64,000 nt of DNA from Caballeronia arvi (GCF_001544695.2 NZ_FCOM02000011.1:124001-188000); one strand, 5' to 3'; counted from the first letter of the stretch, positions 24,466 to 33,530 are shown. Numbers and translations are program-made. The notes: generated from the letters alone by a model not told the origin.

Positions 24466-25938
24466 GTGAAATACCCGCTGATTCTGGGCTTCGGTATCGT
24501 TGCCGTGGATCTGGTCGTGTGGCGCGCGAAGCTGCCCGGCAACGACCTCGCGCGGCTCTTCATACGGCTCGGACTCTTGTTCGCGTTGAGCGCGGTGCTC
24601 TTTTCCTCGGGGCTGAGTCCGTTCACGCAAGCCCCTTACAACGACGTCGTCGAGCTGCACTGGCTCGGGCAGATCCTCGAAATCATCTGGTGGTTGATGG
24701 GTGCGCGTCTGCTCACCCTCTCGCTGGACACGCTGTTGCTTCCGCGTGCGTGGAGAAAGCAGCGCCTGTTCTCCGACGTATTCGGCGCCGTCGTTTTTCT
24801 CGCGGCGGCAGTGGCGGCGCTCGGTTTCGTGCTCGAACTGCCCGTGCGCGGACTCGTCGCGACGTCGGGCGCGCTCGCCATCGTGCTGGGCCTCGCCATC
24901 CAGAGCACGCTCAGCGACGTTTTCGCCGGCATCGTCATCAACACGACCGAGCCGTATGCGATAGGCGACTGGGTGACGATCGATGACGTCGAGGGCAAGG
25001 TCGTCGAGATGAACTGGCGCGCGACGCACTTGCTGACCGGACAGGGCAACACGCTCATCGTGCCGAACGCCGTCGCGGCGAAGGCGAAGATCGTCAACAA
25101 CAGCAGACCGGGGGACGTCCACGGGCTGTCGCTCATGCTCGAGATCGAACCCGAGGCGCGGCCGAAGACCGTACTGGATGCACTGGGGCGTGCGCTCACG
25201 GGCTGCAACGTCATCCTGTCGACGCCGGCTCCGTTCGCGCGCATGAAGCGCACCACGGCCAACTCGGTGCAGTACGAAGTCGTCGCTTTCGTGGACGATA
25301 TGAACAAGAAACTCGCCGTATCCAACGAGCTGTTCGATCTCTGTTACCGCCATCTGGCGGCGGCGGGCGTCGGCTTGCGCGCGCTCGGCGTGCCGGCGAC
25401 GATGCTCACCTCGCGCGATGAAAAAGAAGCGCTGCTAAAGCGCGTGAGCTTGTTCGACAGCCTGTCCGGCGAGGACGTGACGAGGCTCGCGAAGCGTCTC
25501 TCCCGACACGAATATCAGCCGGGTCATCAGGTTCTGGCGCCCGACACGGTACCCGACAGCCTGTCGATCGTGCATTCCGGCGTGCTGTCGGTCTCGATTA
25601 TCGAGTCGGGCAGCACACGCGAAATTTCTCGCATTGGACCGGGAGAAGCGTTCGGCGAAGCGGGCCTGCTTGCCGGGCTCGCGATGCAGGTGTCCATCAC
25701 GACGCTGACGCCGTCGGTGCTGTTTCAGCTCGTCAAGGACGATATGACTTCGTTCCTCAAGGACCATCCCGATGTCGCGAAGCAGATGTGCGAGCTATTG
25801 GCGTATCGGCAGGACAAGCTCGGCAAGCTCACGACTGCGATGCCCGCCGAGCAGGAGAAGGATCACTCGCTGTTCCAATGGCTCATCGGGAAAGTCTGGA
25901 ATCTGCATTCCCTGCACGATGACACCAGAAGTAGTTGA
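24466..25938 (+). CDS. Mechanosensitive MscS-type channel with C-terminal cyclic-nucleotide-binding domain
   Basis: A 490-residue fusion. The N-terminal ~170 residues hold about four or five membrane segments, ending in the pore-lining Gly/Ala-rich helix (LVATSGALAIVLGLAIQSTL). A beta domain follows (YAIGDWVTIDDVEGKVVEMN). Residues about 325-450 are a CRP-like cyclic-nucleotide domain (FDSLSGEDVTRLAKRLSRHE, then IGPGEAFGEAGLLAGLAMQV) in the position of the phosphate-binding cassette, though the usual Arg-Thr/Ser-Ala is not strictly kept. Such channels release solutes under tension or are ligand-gated. A GTG start is used, with GAGAGGAG upstream. Confidence 0.88.
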   Translation: MKYPLILGFGIVAVDLVVWRAKLPGNDLARLFIRLGLLFALSAVLFSSGLSPFTQAPYNDVVELHWLGQILEIIWWLMGARLLTLSLDTLLLPRAWRKQRLFSDVFGAVVFLAAAVAALGFVLELPVRGLVATSGALAIVLGLAIQSTLSDVFAGIVINTTEPYAIGDWVTIDDVEGKVVEMNWRATHLLTGQGNTLIVPNAVAAKAKIVNNSRPGDVHGLSLMLEIEPEARPKTVLDALGRALTGCNVILSTPAPFARMKRTTANSVQYEVVAFVDDMNKKLAVSNELFDLCYRHLAAAGVGLRALGVPATMLTSRDEKEALLKRVSLFDSLSGEDVTRLAKRLSRHEYQPGHQVLAPDTVPDSLSIVHSGVLSVSIIESGSTREISRIGPGEAFGEAGLLAGLAMQVSITTLTPSVLFQLVKDDMTSFLKDHPDVAKQMCELLAYRQDKLGKLTTAMPAEQEKDHSLFQWLIGKVWNLHSLHDDTRSS

Positions 25939-25967
25939 GGTGCACCCGCGATGGCGCATGCCAACTC

Positions 25968-26408
25968 TCAAGCATGAAAAACCGGCTGCGCAGCGGTGCT
26001 TTCCGCAATCCGCGTGATCGTGCCCTGCGCGACCGCGACGAGCTGTTCGGCGCCGCCGTCGGTGACGAACACATCGCACTGGCAGGTCGCCTGCGTCATG
26101 CCGGCGTGCACGACGCGCGCCCGCGCCATCAACGTGCCGGAGACGGCCGGACGCAGATAGTTGATCTTGTATTCCCCGGTGACGACCTTCGGCCCGAGCC
26201 GCAGCGCGCCCGCGAAAGTCAGCGCGTTGTCGACGAGATAGCTCACGACCCCGCCGTGCACGAAACCGTGTTGCTGCCTCAACTCGTCCCTGATGGTCAG
26301 GCACAGCGTGAGACTCGCTGAATCGACCTGCATCAGTTTGGTTCCGAGCAAGGCGCTGAACGGCTGCGCATTGAGCGCACCACGCGCGATATCGACGATT
26401 TCGGCCAT
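25968..26408 (-). CDS. PaaI-like hotdog-fold thioesterase
   Basis: A 146-residue hotdog-fold protein. The motif HGFVHGGVVSYLVDNALTFA carries the HGG and the Asp of PaaI-type acyl-CoA thioesterases, and EYKINYLRPAVSGTLMARAR is the following beta sheet. The start at 26408 has an AGGAG site; the frame extends upstream 31 codons without family likeness. It hydrolyses some acyl-CoA, substrate not predictable. It converges on the channel gene and is divergent from the chemoreceptor. Confidence 0.88.
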   Translation of the reverse strand: MAEIVDIARGALNAQPFSALLGTKLMQVDSASLTLCLTIRDELRQQHGFVHGGVVSYLVDNALTFAGALRLGPKVVTGEYKINYLRPAVSGTLMARARVVHAGMTQATCQCDVFVTDGGAEQLVAVAQGTITRIAESTAAQPVFHA

Positions 26409-26680
26409 TCGGACACTCCTTGGGTGGGTTCGGTGCCGTCCTGCAAAGACAATAGGAAGCGTTCGCGCGCACTGCAAGGAAGTCACGCAAAAATTGTGCA
26501 ATGGTGCGTTTCGGGCGGCACGCGCGTGTCTTCGACGACGATTCGCCGACGCCGCGCATTCCCTGCATTCGCGTAGACCAACCGTCGAGGCAAACGATTC
26601 AAGCTTTGGTGCCCCACTGCCGTAAACCCGCAGTGTCCCCGCATAGGGCGGGCCTATTTTCGGAAGTGTGGGTGTCTGTG

Positions 26681-28222
26681 ATGTTCGGAAAAATCAAGGT
26701 TTCATCGGGTTTGCTCGCGGTTCTGGTGGTGTTTTGTCTCTTTCAAGTGGTGACCGAAGGGCTCGGATTCTGGTCGCTGTCGCGCACGCACGACGATGTC
26801 GGCAGCCTGTCGGACATCGCGCTCGCGCAGGTCAACGCGGTCAACAAGACCACGCAGCATCTGATGGACGCGCGCATCAACCTTTCCCGCGCGGGCACGC
26901 GCATGGTGCGCGGCGGCACGGAGCCGACGGAAATCGTCCAGCACGCGCGCGAGCAGATCGCGGCGGCGGACAAGTCGTTCACCGCGTTCCTGAACGCGCC
27001 CAAAACCGGCGACGAAAACACGGCGCGCATGACCGCGCTGCAGGCGAGGTACGCCGAGTATGCAAAGGCGCTCTCGGAGCTTGTCCAGTATCTCGATGCG
27101 GGCAATATTCAGGCGTTTCTGGATCAGCCGACGCAGGGTTTTCAGGACCGCTATCTCGCCGAGCAGCAGAAGTTCGTCGATTTCGGCGATGAAGCCGGCC
27201 GCGGCTATCTCTCGTCGATCGACACGCGCTACGCGTGGTTCCGCGCGGTGGGCATCGCGATTTTCGTGGCACTCGTCGCGGGCGTGGCGCTCACGCATGT
27301 CGCGCTGCGCCGCGGCGTGATCGAGCCGCTGGAGGAAGCGGGGCGTCATTTCGAGCGCATCGCGAACGGGCGTCTCGATGAGCGCATCGAAGACCGCGGC
27401 ACGAACGAAATCGGCCGTCTGTTCGCCGGACTCGCGACGATGCAGGCGAGCGTCGCGGGCACCGTGAAGACGGTGCGCGAGACGTCGGATTCGATCAACT
27501 TCGGCGCCGACGAAATCGCCAGCGGCAACGCCGATCTGTCCGCGCGCACGGAGAATCAGGCGGCGTCGCTGGAAGAAACCGCATCGAGCATGGAAGAGCT
27601 GACCGCGACGGTGCGTCAGAACGCCGAGCACGCGCGCGAGGCAAACACGCTCGCGGGTCAGGCGCTCGACGCGACCTCACGCGGCTCCAGTGTGGTCGAT
27701 GACGTCGTCGAGAAGATGCGCGGCATCGCGGCGAGTTCGGACAAAATCGCGGAGATCATCTCGGTCATCGACGGCATCGCGTTCCAGACCAACATCCTCG
27801 CACTGAACGCGGCGGTCGAGGCGGCGCGCGCGGGCGAGCAAGGGCGCGGCTTCGCGGTCGTGGCGGGCGAGGTGCGCGGGCTGGCGCAGCGCTCGGCGCA
27901 ATCGGCGAAGGAGATCAAGGAACTGATCGGCGAATCGGTCGCGCAGGTGAGCGACGGCTCCGTGCTCGTCGAGCGCGCAGGCACGGCGATGCGCGATGTG
28001 TCGGCGTCGATCTCGCGCGTCACGCAGATGATGGCGGAGATCAGCGCGTCGTCGCTGGAGCAGAGCGTGGGCATCGAGCAGGTGAATCAGGCCGTCACGC
28101 AGATGGACGAGATGACGCAGCAGAACGCGGCGCTCGTCGAAGAGGCCGCGGCTGCCGCGTCGTCACTGCACGAGCAGACGCGGCAACTGAAAGCGGCGGT
28201 TTCGGTGTTTCAGCTCGCCTGA
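26681..28222 (+). CDS. Methyl-accepting chemotaxis protein
   Basis: A 513-residue chemoreceptor. TM1 at about 8-32 is followed by a four-helix-bundle periplasmic sensor (about 33-185), then TM2 (about 188-212), HAMP (213-265) and a signalling domain with the conserved hairpin tip region IISVIDGIAFQTNILALNAA. The C-terminus ends KAAVSVFQLA without the NWETF-like CheR pentapeptide. The start at 26681 begins at MFGKIKVSSG before TM1; a longer frame upstream lacks likeness. The ligand cannot be predicted. No chemotaxis genes are adjacent, so it is an orphan receptor. Confidence 0.92.
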   Translation: MFGKIKVSSGLLAVLVVFCLFQVVTEGLGFWSLSRTHDDVGSLSDIALAQVNAVNKTTQHLMDARINLSRAGTRMVRGGTEPTEIVQHAREQIAAADKSFTAFLNAPKTGDENTARMTALQARYAEYAKALSELVQYLDAGNIQAFLDQPTQGFQDRYLAEQQKFVDFGDEAGRGYLSSIDTRYAWFRAVGIAIFVALVAGVALTHVALRRGVIEPLEEAGRHFERIANGRLDERIEDRGTNEIGRLFAGLATMQASVAGTVKTVRETSDSINFGADEIASGNADLSARTENQAASLEETASSMEELTATVRQNAEHAREANTLAGQALDATSRGSSVVDDVVEKMRGIAASSDKIAEIISVIDGIAFQTNILALNAAVEAARAGEQGRGFAVVAGEVRGLAQRSAQSAKEIKELIGESVAQVSDGSVLVERAGTAMRDVSASISRVTQMMAEISASSLEQSVGIEQVNQAVTQMDEMTQQNAALVEEAAAAASSLHEQTRQLKAAVSVFQLA

Positions 28223-28234
28223 GTCTGCTTTCGC

Positions 28235-28358
28235 TCAGAGAGACAGCGCCGCGTACGACGTCGCGAGGTGATACGGCGTGGTCGACGGCATCTCGGCGCG
28301 GGTGATTTCGCTTGCGCCGAGCGGCATTCGACCCGGCCGGTGCCATGCAGAAAGCGCG
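28235..28358 (-). pseudogene. Duplicated 3' end of the AGE-epimerase gene
   Basis: These 124 bp match 29567-29691, the 3' end of the intact AGE-family gene, with about seven substitutions and a 1-nt deletion. The copy keeps the final codons and stop (SYAALSL versus SYAALPL) but the indel breaks the frame upstream. Both copies have the same orientation and flank the glycosyltransferase gene, so this is a remnant of rearrangement or insertion. Confidence 0.8.
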
Positions 28359-28496
28359 GGCCAGCCCTTTTCATCGAAACTCGCTTGAACACGGTGCGTC
28401 GTCTCCTCCACGCCGTCACGCCACTTCGAATAATCCCCGGCTCGAGTCGGTAACCTGACGCGCACGTCGGCGACGTCGCGGCCGCGTGCGCCCTTC

Positions 28497-28789
28497 CTAT
28501 GCCCATTCGAAAGGGATAAAGCGACATTTCCGAATCGATAATTCGTCACGATAAGCCCGCATCATGAGCCGCTGCGCGGGAATAGCCTTGATGAAACGTT
28601 GAATTTCATGTAATTCGTGCGCAACTCGTTGACCGATATTACATTCGATGCAAACATTGACTCTCTCTGCGGCAAAGACTAAACGCTTTAACGCTTTGTC
28701 GCGCCCTTGATATGCCGTCGTAATAAATGCGACCGTATTGTCAAAGCTCTTTATAGATAAGTCATGTTGCCTAGAATGCCTAACGTCTC
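28497..28789 (-). pseudogene. Open frame without start; possible gene fragment
   Basis: On the minus strand about 96 codons are open up to a TAG at 28497-28499. They end in RMM-type residues ...ELSIRKCRFIPFEWA, and the upstream end runs into the glycosyltransferase start region on the other strand without an initiation codon of its own. The base composition is lower in GC than the surroundings, like the glycosyltransferase. It may be the C-terminal remnant of a transferred gene; I recognise no family. Confidence 0.25.
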
Positions 28790-29519
28790 AATCGTCATTC
28801 CGTGCTTTAATGCAGCGCGGACTTTGGCCCGCGCATTGGATAGTTGTATTGCTCAGCCTGAAGCGGCGCAAATTATCGTCGTGGATGACGCTTCGCAAGA
28901 CAGGTCAGCTTCTGTCGTCGAGTACTTTGCGCTCAAAGACCGACGAGTCCAATTATTGCGGATGTCTGAGAACGCCGGCCCCGCAAAAGCACGAAACTAC
29001 GGAGCGAGTCGCGCAGAGGCTCCGCTTCTGGCATTTTTAGATGCCGATGACGAATATCTTCCGGGTGCGCTGTCAGTCGCGACTTCCTACTTGGCCGGAA
29101 ATCCGCTGCGATTTGCAGCGCGCCTGGACGTCGATTTCTCCACCTTTCCGCGAGAAATTCTCAACTCGCCCGACTTCGCACGTCATGCCAACATGATGAG
29201 CGAGACGGTAGCGAGCAGCCTGATTATCAAGCGTTCGATTTTTGCTTCGCTAGGTGGATTTCCGCTCGACGACGTGTTTCGTCAATATGGCGGCGAAGAT
29301 GCTGCGTTGGCTAACGCGATAAATGACATCTTCGGGTGTTTTCGAATTTTGGGACCTAAGCGGGTGCGCATGCACTATCACGAGAATAGCCATGCCGCGC
29401 GCTACTTTCGACGCGCGATGGGCGAGCCGATGGATCCTCGCGAGGTCAGCGAGATTAATGAAGCCATTAACCGATTCGTGGAATCTGCGCGCCACGCGAT
29501 TCATCTGAAAGCGCAGTAA
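28764..29519 (+). CDS. Family 2 glycosyltransferase
   Basis: A 251-residue GT-A fold transferase of family 2. NVSIVIPCFNAARTLARALD is the nucleotide-binding start, IVVDDASQD and LLAFLDADDEYLPG contain the DD and D-x-D motifs that bind the UDP-sugar and metal. It would add a sugar in cell-surface polysaccharide or lipid synthesis. Its codon use and GC content are clearly lower than its neighbours, and it is flanked by direct copies of the AGE-gene 3' end, so recent acquisition is likely. The ribosome site is weak; ATG 28776 (MPNVSIV) is an alternative start. Confidence 0.85.
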   Translation: MLPRMPNVSIVIPCFNAARTLARALDSCIAQPEAAQIIVVDDASQDRSASVVEYFALKDRRVQLLRMSENAGPAKARNYGASRAEAPLLAFLDADDEYLPGALSVATSYLAGNPLRFAARLDVDFSTFPREILNSPDFARHANMMSETVASSLIIKRSIFASLGGFPLDDVFRQYGGEDAALANAINDIFGCFRILGPKRVRMHYHENSHAARYFRRAMGEPMDPREVSEINEAINRFVESARHAIHLKAQ

Positions 29520-29566
29520 TAGAAGCATCGCGATGCAGCGGTAAGAAGCAGCCAGCATCAAATGAA

Positions 29567-30679
29567 TCAGAGAGGCAACGCCGCGTATGACGTCGCGAGG
29601 TGATACGGTGTCGTCGACGGCATCTCGGCGCGGGTGATTTCTCCTTGCGCCGAGCGGCATTCGACCCAGCCGGTGCCATGCAGAAAGCGCGCGCTGAAAC
29701 GCTCGATCTGCGGCCCGACGGCGTCGCCCCGCGTAGCCAGCGCGCGCAGATATTCCGTCTGCGCCCAGATGCGTTGCGTGCCATCGATCACGCGGCCGCT
29801 TTCGTCGACGGCGGCGTACACACCGCCGGTTTCCTCGTCGACCCCGTGTTGCTGCGCGAAGTCGAAGGCGCGCACGAGTCTTTCGTTGAGGCCTGCCGCT
29901 TCGAACGCGGCGTGCCCGCTGCCGAGCGCCAGGAAGTACCACTCGAACTGATGGCCCGGCTCCAGCCGGTTGCCCGCGGCGCCCATCGGCAACTCGGCGA
30001 TCGAGCCGCTCGGCTCGTGCACGAACGCATCCGCGACGGATCGCGCGAGCTGCGCGAGACGCTTGTCGTAGGCGGCGGCGCCCGTCGCCTCGCGCGCGGC
30101 GAGCCACGCTTCGGCGAGATGCATCAGCGGATTTTGCAGCGGGGTTTCGAGCGTCGTGCCGAAGTCCTCTGCGAGCGCCGCGTTCAACAGATCGCCGCCG
30201 CTCGAAAAGCGCGTCTCGATGACCCGCGACGTTTCATCGAGCAGTGCAAACGCTTCAGCCGAGCCGCTCTTCTTCGCGTAGTGCGCGCACGCGAACACCA
30301 CGAACGCGTGCGTGTAGAGATCCTTCTGACGCTCGAGCGGCGCACCGCTCGCATCCACGCTATAGAACCATCCCCCGTTTTTTCTGTCCTGAAAATAGTG
30401 CCGCAGCGATTCGAAGAGCGTCGCGGCATGCGCGAGGTCGCCGGCTTCGGAGAACACGAACAGTTGCCGGGCGCAGGCCATCGCGCGATAACGCTTCGGC
30501 TGCAACGGCGCGTGATCGCCGGGCGCGACGGCTTCGTACGCCAGCCCGAGCGCCGCATTGAACCCCGGCCCGCGCCATACGGGCAGCACGATGTTCTCGT
30601 AATGCGCGCGCAACGGCGCGGCGGAATCCGGGCTTGTCGATTGCACCGGCGATGAAGTGGATGGTTGCTGATCCTGCAT
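29567..30679 (-). CDS. AGE-family epimerase/isomerase
   Basis: A 370-residue (alpha/alpha)6-barrel protein of the N-acylglucosamine-2-epimerase/mannose-isomerase family. Conserved regions include YRAMACARQLFVFSEAG, GGWFYSVDASGAP, LYTHAFVVFACAHY, PLMHLAEAWLAA and GHQFEWYFLAL, which provide the catalytic histidines. It would interconvert mannose/fructose or acylated hexosamines; I cannot choose. The start at 30679 (MQDQQPSTS) is taken as the first ATG near the domain, as the much longer upstream frame is a GC-rich shadow. Its 3' end is duplicated at 28235-28358. Confidence 0.87.
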   Translation of the reverse strand: MQDQQPSTSSPVQSTSPDSAAPLRAHYENIVLPVWRGPGFNAALGLAYEAVAPGDHAPLQPKRYRAMACARQLFVFSEAGDLAHAATLFESLRHYFQDRKNGGWFYSVDASGAPLERQKDLYTHAFVVFACAHYAKKSGSAEAFALLDETSRVIETRFSSGGDLLNAALAEDFGTTLETPLQNPLMHLAEAWLAAREATGAAAYDKRLAQLARSVADAFVHEPSGSIAELPMGAAGNRLEPGHQFEWYFLALGSGHAAFEAAGLNERLVRAFDFAQQHGVDEETGGVYAAVDESGRVIDGTQRIWAQTEYLRALATRGDAVGPQIERFSARFLHGTGWVECRSAQGEITRAEMPSTTPYHLATSYAALPL

Positions 30680-30805
30680 ACGAAGACTCTGATTAGGTCC
30701 GGAAAGCGCGTTGCCGTGGGAGGCGCACGCAACGGGAAAGAATAGCAAAACCGGCCCGGCGCGCGCCGCGTTTTCGGGCTTTCTACGGCGAGGAGGGCGC
30801 AAAAC

Positions 30806-31489
30806 ATGTTGGGAAATATCGAACTCGTTTCGCGGCTCGTCATGGCCGCGGCGCTCGGCAGCGTGATCGGCTTCGAGCGCGAGCGGCTCGCGTGGGCGGC
30901 GGGGTTGCGCACGCACATGCTCGTGTGCGTCGGCTCGGCGCTCTTCATGATCGTATCGGCGTTCGGCTTCGCCGATGCGCTGACGGCCAGTCACGTCGTC
31001 CTCGATCCGTCGCGGGTCGCGGCGCAGGTCGTGTCCGGCATCGGCTTCCTCGGCGCGGGATCGATCCTGCTGCGCGGCGAAATCGTCCGCGGGCTCACGA
31101 CGGCCGCGAGCCTGTGGTCCGTGGCGGCGATCGGGCTTGCGGTTGGCGGCGGCCTCTACACGGCGTCGATCGCGGCGACGGCCATCATCCTCATCATCCT
31201 CGCGGGGATCAAGCCGCTCGAGCGCCGCTTCATCAACGTGAAGCAACGCCGGCAACTGACGATGCTCGTCGATCGCGGTGCGCTCAGCTTTCACGCGCTG
31301 CACGAGGCGCTCGGGCCCGGCAGCGTGCGCGTGAAGCAGTTCGTCGTGCAGCAAAGCGACGATTCGGCCGATCTGGACGAGGTGCGCGTGGAGTTGTCCC
31401 GCGCATCGGCGCCCGAATATCAGGCGATCTGCGAGCGTTTGCGGCAACTCGACGTGGTGCGCGAGTTCCGCGAGGACGACGCGAGTTGA
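30806..31489 (+). CDS. MgtC/SapB family membrane protein
   Basis: A 227-residue protein. The first ~140 residues are the MgtC hydrophobic domain with about four or five membrane helices and the signature regions GSVIGFERERLAWAAGLRTH, VSGIGFLGAGSILLRGE and GLTTAASLWSVAAIGLAVGG. The C-terminal ~80 residues form the soluble ACT-like domain. In pathogens MgtC affects magnesium homeostasis, ATP synthase and intracellular survival; in environmental bacteria the role is unclear. GGAGGG precedes the ATG. Confidence 0.92.
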   Translation: MLGNIELVSRLVMAAALGSVIGFERERLAWAAGLRTHMLVCVGSALFMIVSAFGFADALTASHVVLDPSRVAAQVVSGIGFLGAGSILLRGEIVRGLTTAASLWSVAAIGLAVGGGLYTASIAATAIILIILAGIKPLERRFINVKQRRQLTMLVDRGALSFHALHEALGPGSVRVKQFVVQQSDDSADLDEVRVELSRASAPEYQAICERLRQLDVVREFREDDAS

Positions 31490-31611
31490 ATTTGCCTGGC
31501 GGCCGCCGTTTTGCCCGTGCCGCCATGCGACAATGCCGCCTCTCGAAAATATCCGCTGAAACGCCGGTGCGCCTTGCGCGTCGGCCGTGGAAGCTGCCGG
31601 CTTGCGAACCT

Positions 31612-32664
31612 ATGCCAGATTCCGCAGTAGAAAGAGATCCTGACACGCTCCGGGGCGAATCCGCCGCAAAATCCCGTCGCCGGCGTGCGGCCGGCATGCG
31701 CGACGAGCACGACATGCCCGGCGCCGATGCCGAAAAGAAGCTCGCCCGCGCCGCGCGCTCGGCGCAGCGCCTCGCGCAACTGAGCGAAGACGCGCGCGGC
31801 GGTGAAACGCTCGATCTGTTTGCCGAAGACACCGAGCGCGCGCAATTCCAGGCGATGAACACCGATATCCGTCAGGGCACGTTCGAAGGATTCGAGTTGC
31901 CGGAAGTGTTTCTGGCGGCGGTCCAATCGAATTGCGGCACGGCGCCGGCGGGTGTCGATGCGGCCGAATCCGCCGCCGCGAAACGCGCCGCGCGCGGGAC
32001 GGCGTCATCGGTCGTCCCGGAGCAGGGCCTGTTTCAGGACGAACTGCCTCACGTCGACGCCGCACGGCCGGATCAGCCGAAGTCCGCGGACAAGACCGGC
32101 GCGATCGCCGCTGCGGCGACGGGCTCCGCGAGCGTCAGCACGTCCGTCGCGCTGGAGAGCACGGGCTTCACGCTGATTGCGCACGATCATGGCGACCCGG
32201 GCGAACGCGGGCCGCTCGCGCAGACGTCCGCGCCCGAACTCGACCGCGCCCGTGTCACGGCATTCGCTGACACCATCGACGCGCTCCATGCGGTGATGGC
32301 CGAGCAGCGCACGTCCGCCGCGGCCCACGCGCGCCGGATGAAGACGATGCTGACGATCATCGTCTGCGTGATGCTCGCCACGGTGGCGACCGGCATCGCG
32401 CAGACCGCGGTGCTGCTGCGCATGAGCCACGACGGCAAGTTGCAGCAGGATCGGACCGAGCAATTGATGCTGAATCAGCAGGCCACGCTCGCCTCGCTCT
32501 TCGATACGGATTCAGCGACCATCAGCCTGCACCGCCCATCCGACACGCCGCGCATCGCTGACGACGCGTCGCCCGTGCAGCCCGTCAGCGCCGTCCAGTC
32601 CGATTCCTCGCCGAAAAAGCACACGCGTCACGCGCACCATCGCGCCAGTTCCACGGCGCACTGA
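31612..32664 (+). CDS. Hypothetical single-pass membrane protein
   Basis: About 350 residues, family not recognised. The N-terminal ~245 residues are hydrophilic, Ala/Asp/Glu-rich and probably cytoplasmic; one membrane segment lies at about 246-270 (MLTIIVCVMLATVATGIAQT); the C-terminal tail is short, Ser/His/Lys-rich (KKHTRHAHHRASS). It follows the MgtC gene by about 120 bp in the same direction. The start is uncertain: ATG 31612 is used, but an in-frame ATG lies at 31525. Confidence 0.65.
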   Translation: MPDSAVERDPDTLRGESAAKSRRRRAAGMRDEHDMPGADAEKKLARAARSAQRLAQLSEDARGGETLDLFAEDTERAQFQAMNTDIRQGTFEGFELPEVFLAAVQSNCGTAPAGVDAAESAAAKRAARGTASSVVPEQGLFQDELPHVDAARPDQPKSADKTGAIAAAATGSASVSTSVALESTGFTLIAHDHGDPGERGPLAQTSAPELDRARVTAFADTIDALHAVMAEQRTSAAAHARRMKTMLTIIVCVMLATVATGIAQTAVLLRMSHDGKLQQDRTEQLMLNQQATLASLFDTDSATISLHRPSDTPRIADDASPVQPVSAVQSDSSPKKHTRHAHHRASSTAH

Positions 32665-32828
32665 TCCCGCCCTCCGTCACATTCCTGCGACACACCGCGC
32701 CGCGGCGGCGTGTCGCTGCTTTCTGCCGCTCGCTGGCGGAACCCCGTCGAATGGACATGTGCGTCCTGTCCCTGCTTCCATGACGCTGCCAAAACGCCCT
32801 CAAGGTAGAAAAACTACAGGCAATTTTC

Positions 32829-32855
32829 CTAGAAATGTTGCATTGCACTAGAAAT
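32829..32855 (+). repeat. CTAGAAAT direct repeat upstream of the small gene
   Basis: CTAGAAAT occurs at 32829-32836 and 32848-32855, 19 bp apart, upstream of a TATAAT (32872-32877). The spacing and position suggest an activator site. Confidence 0.35.
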
Positions 32856-32871
32856 CAGACCGAGTCATCTC

Positions 32872-32877
32872 TATAAT
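32872..32877 (+). promoter_or_regulatory. -10 box of the 50-aa gene
   Basis: A perfect TATAAT 44 bp before the start codon. No good -35 is seen at 17 bp, which fits activator-dependent expression. Confidence 0.45.
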
Positions 32878-32920
32878 TATTTCTAAGGGAAAACCCTCAA
32901 ACATCAAACCGGAGTCAGTC

Positions 32921-33073
32921 ATGAGCTACCTTTTCGCCCTGCTGCAAAAATTTGCTTCGATGTTCGAATCGCCGCACCTTCCGATGGACACCGATTACTC
33001 GTATCAAGCGCGTTTCCGTGAATCCGAGCGTCAGCGCAAGTCGCGCGGCACGGCTTTCGGCTTCCGTCTGTAA
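32921..33073 (+). CDS. Small protein, 50 aa, possible DUF3563-like
   Basis: A 50-residue basic protein beginning MSYLFALLQKFASMFESPH and ending SRGTAFGFRL, with an amphipathic N-terminal helix and a charged Arg/Glu-rich tail. It has a good GGAG ribosome site 8 bases before the ATG and a perfect TATAAT box upstream. Short proteins with a similar amphipathic start and Arg-rich tail are common in Burkholderiaceae (DUF3563-like), but I give that assignment only tentatively. Function unknown. Confidence 0.7.
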   Translation: MSYLFALLQKFASMFESPHLPMDTDYSYQARFRESERQRKSRGTAFGFRL

Positions 33074-33530
33074 TGCGTCGTTGATGGCGGCGCGGGAAAC
33101 ACAAGATAAGCAACACACGACGGCCAACGCCGTACGCCCCGCCCGCCCATTTTTCTGCGCTGTGTAGTTTTTCTAGTAGTCTCTCCTCATCTCAGCGTTC
33201 TCATGGACGTGTCTCTTCTCCGCGCTTTTTCGCGCGCGACGCAGTTTTCTTTCCTTTCGTCTTTCTGACACTCGCTTCGCAAGCCGCCTGCATCGAAAAA
33301 AGCGTCCCGACTTGTTCTCGCGCGACATGCCGGAATTGCCGCGCTAATCCGCTTCATCGCCCGCAAAGCCTTGTCGGACAAAGCTCTCGTCGCACCGGCG
33401 AACAATTGCCTATATTCAAGTGTCGTATTTCCACATGTGGTTGTCGCAAATAGTCGGCTGATGAGACTTTTTTCTAGCAACTATGTATGCACAGCGCGGA
33501 CGCACGTCCGCCCTCGCCAGGAGATATTCG
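33074..33530. other. Intergenic region upstream of choV
   Basis: 457 bp without a gene I can support. It is pyrimidine-rich at 33150-33290. Near its right end (33421-33446) are two TGTCG copies 21 bp apart, a possible activator site for the transporter operon. Confidence 0.5.
33421..33449 (+). promoter_or_regulatory. Candidate AraC-type (GbdR-like) site upstream of choV
   Basis: TGTCG at 33421 and TGTCG at 33442 are direct repeats with two-turn spacing, the geometry bound by AraC-family dimers. A similar pair precedes fdhA and the dipeptidase gene. Confidence 0.3.

Noticed and set aside
30892..31611. Upstream extension of the single-pass membrane protein frame
   Set aside because: It runs inside the mgtC-like gene in another frame with Arg-rich shadow composition; the protein is taken from 31612.
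33187..33480. 97-codon open frame upstream of choV
   Set aside because: No ribosome site, no conserved features; region is pyrimidine-rich and regulatory in position.
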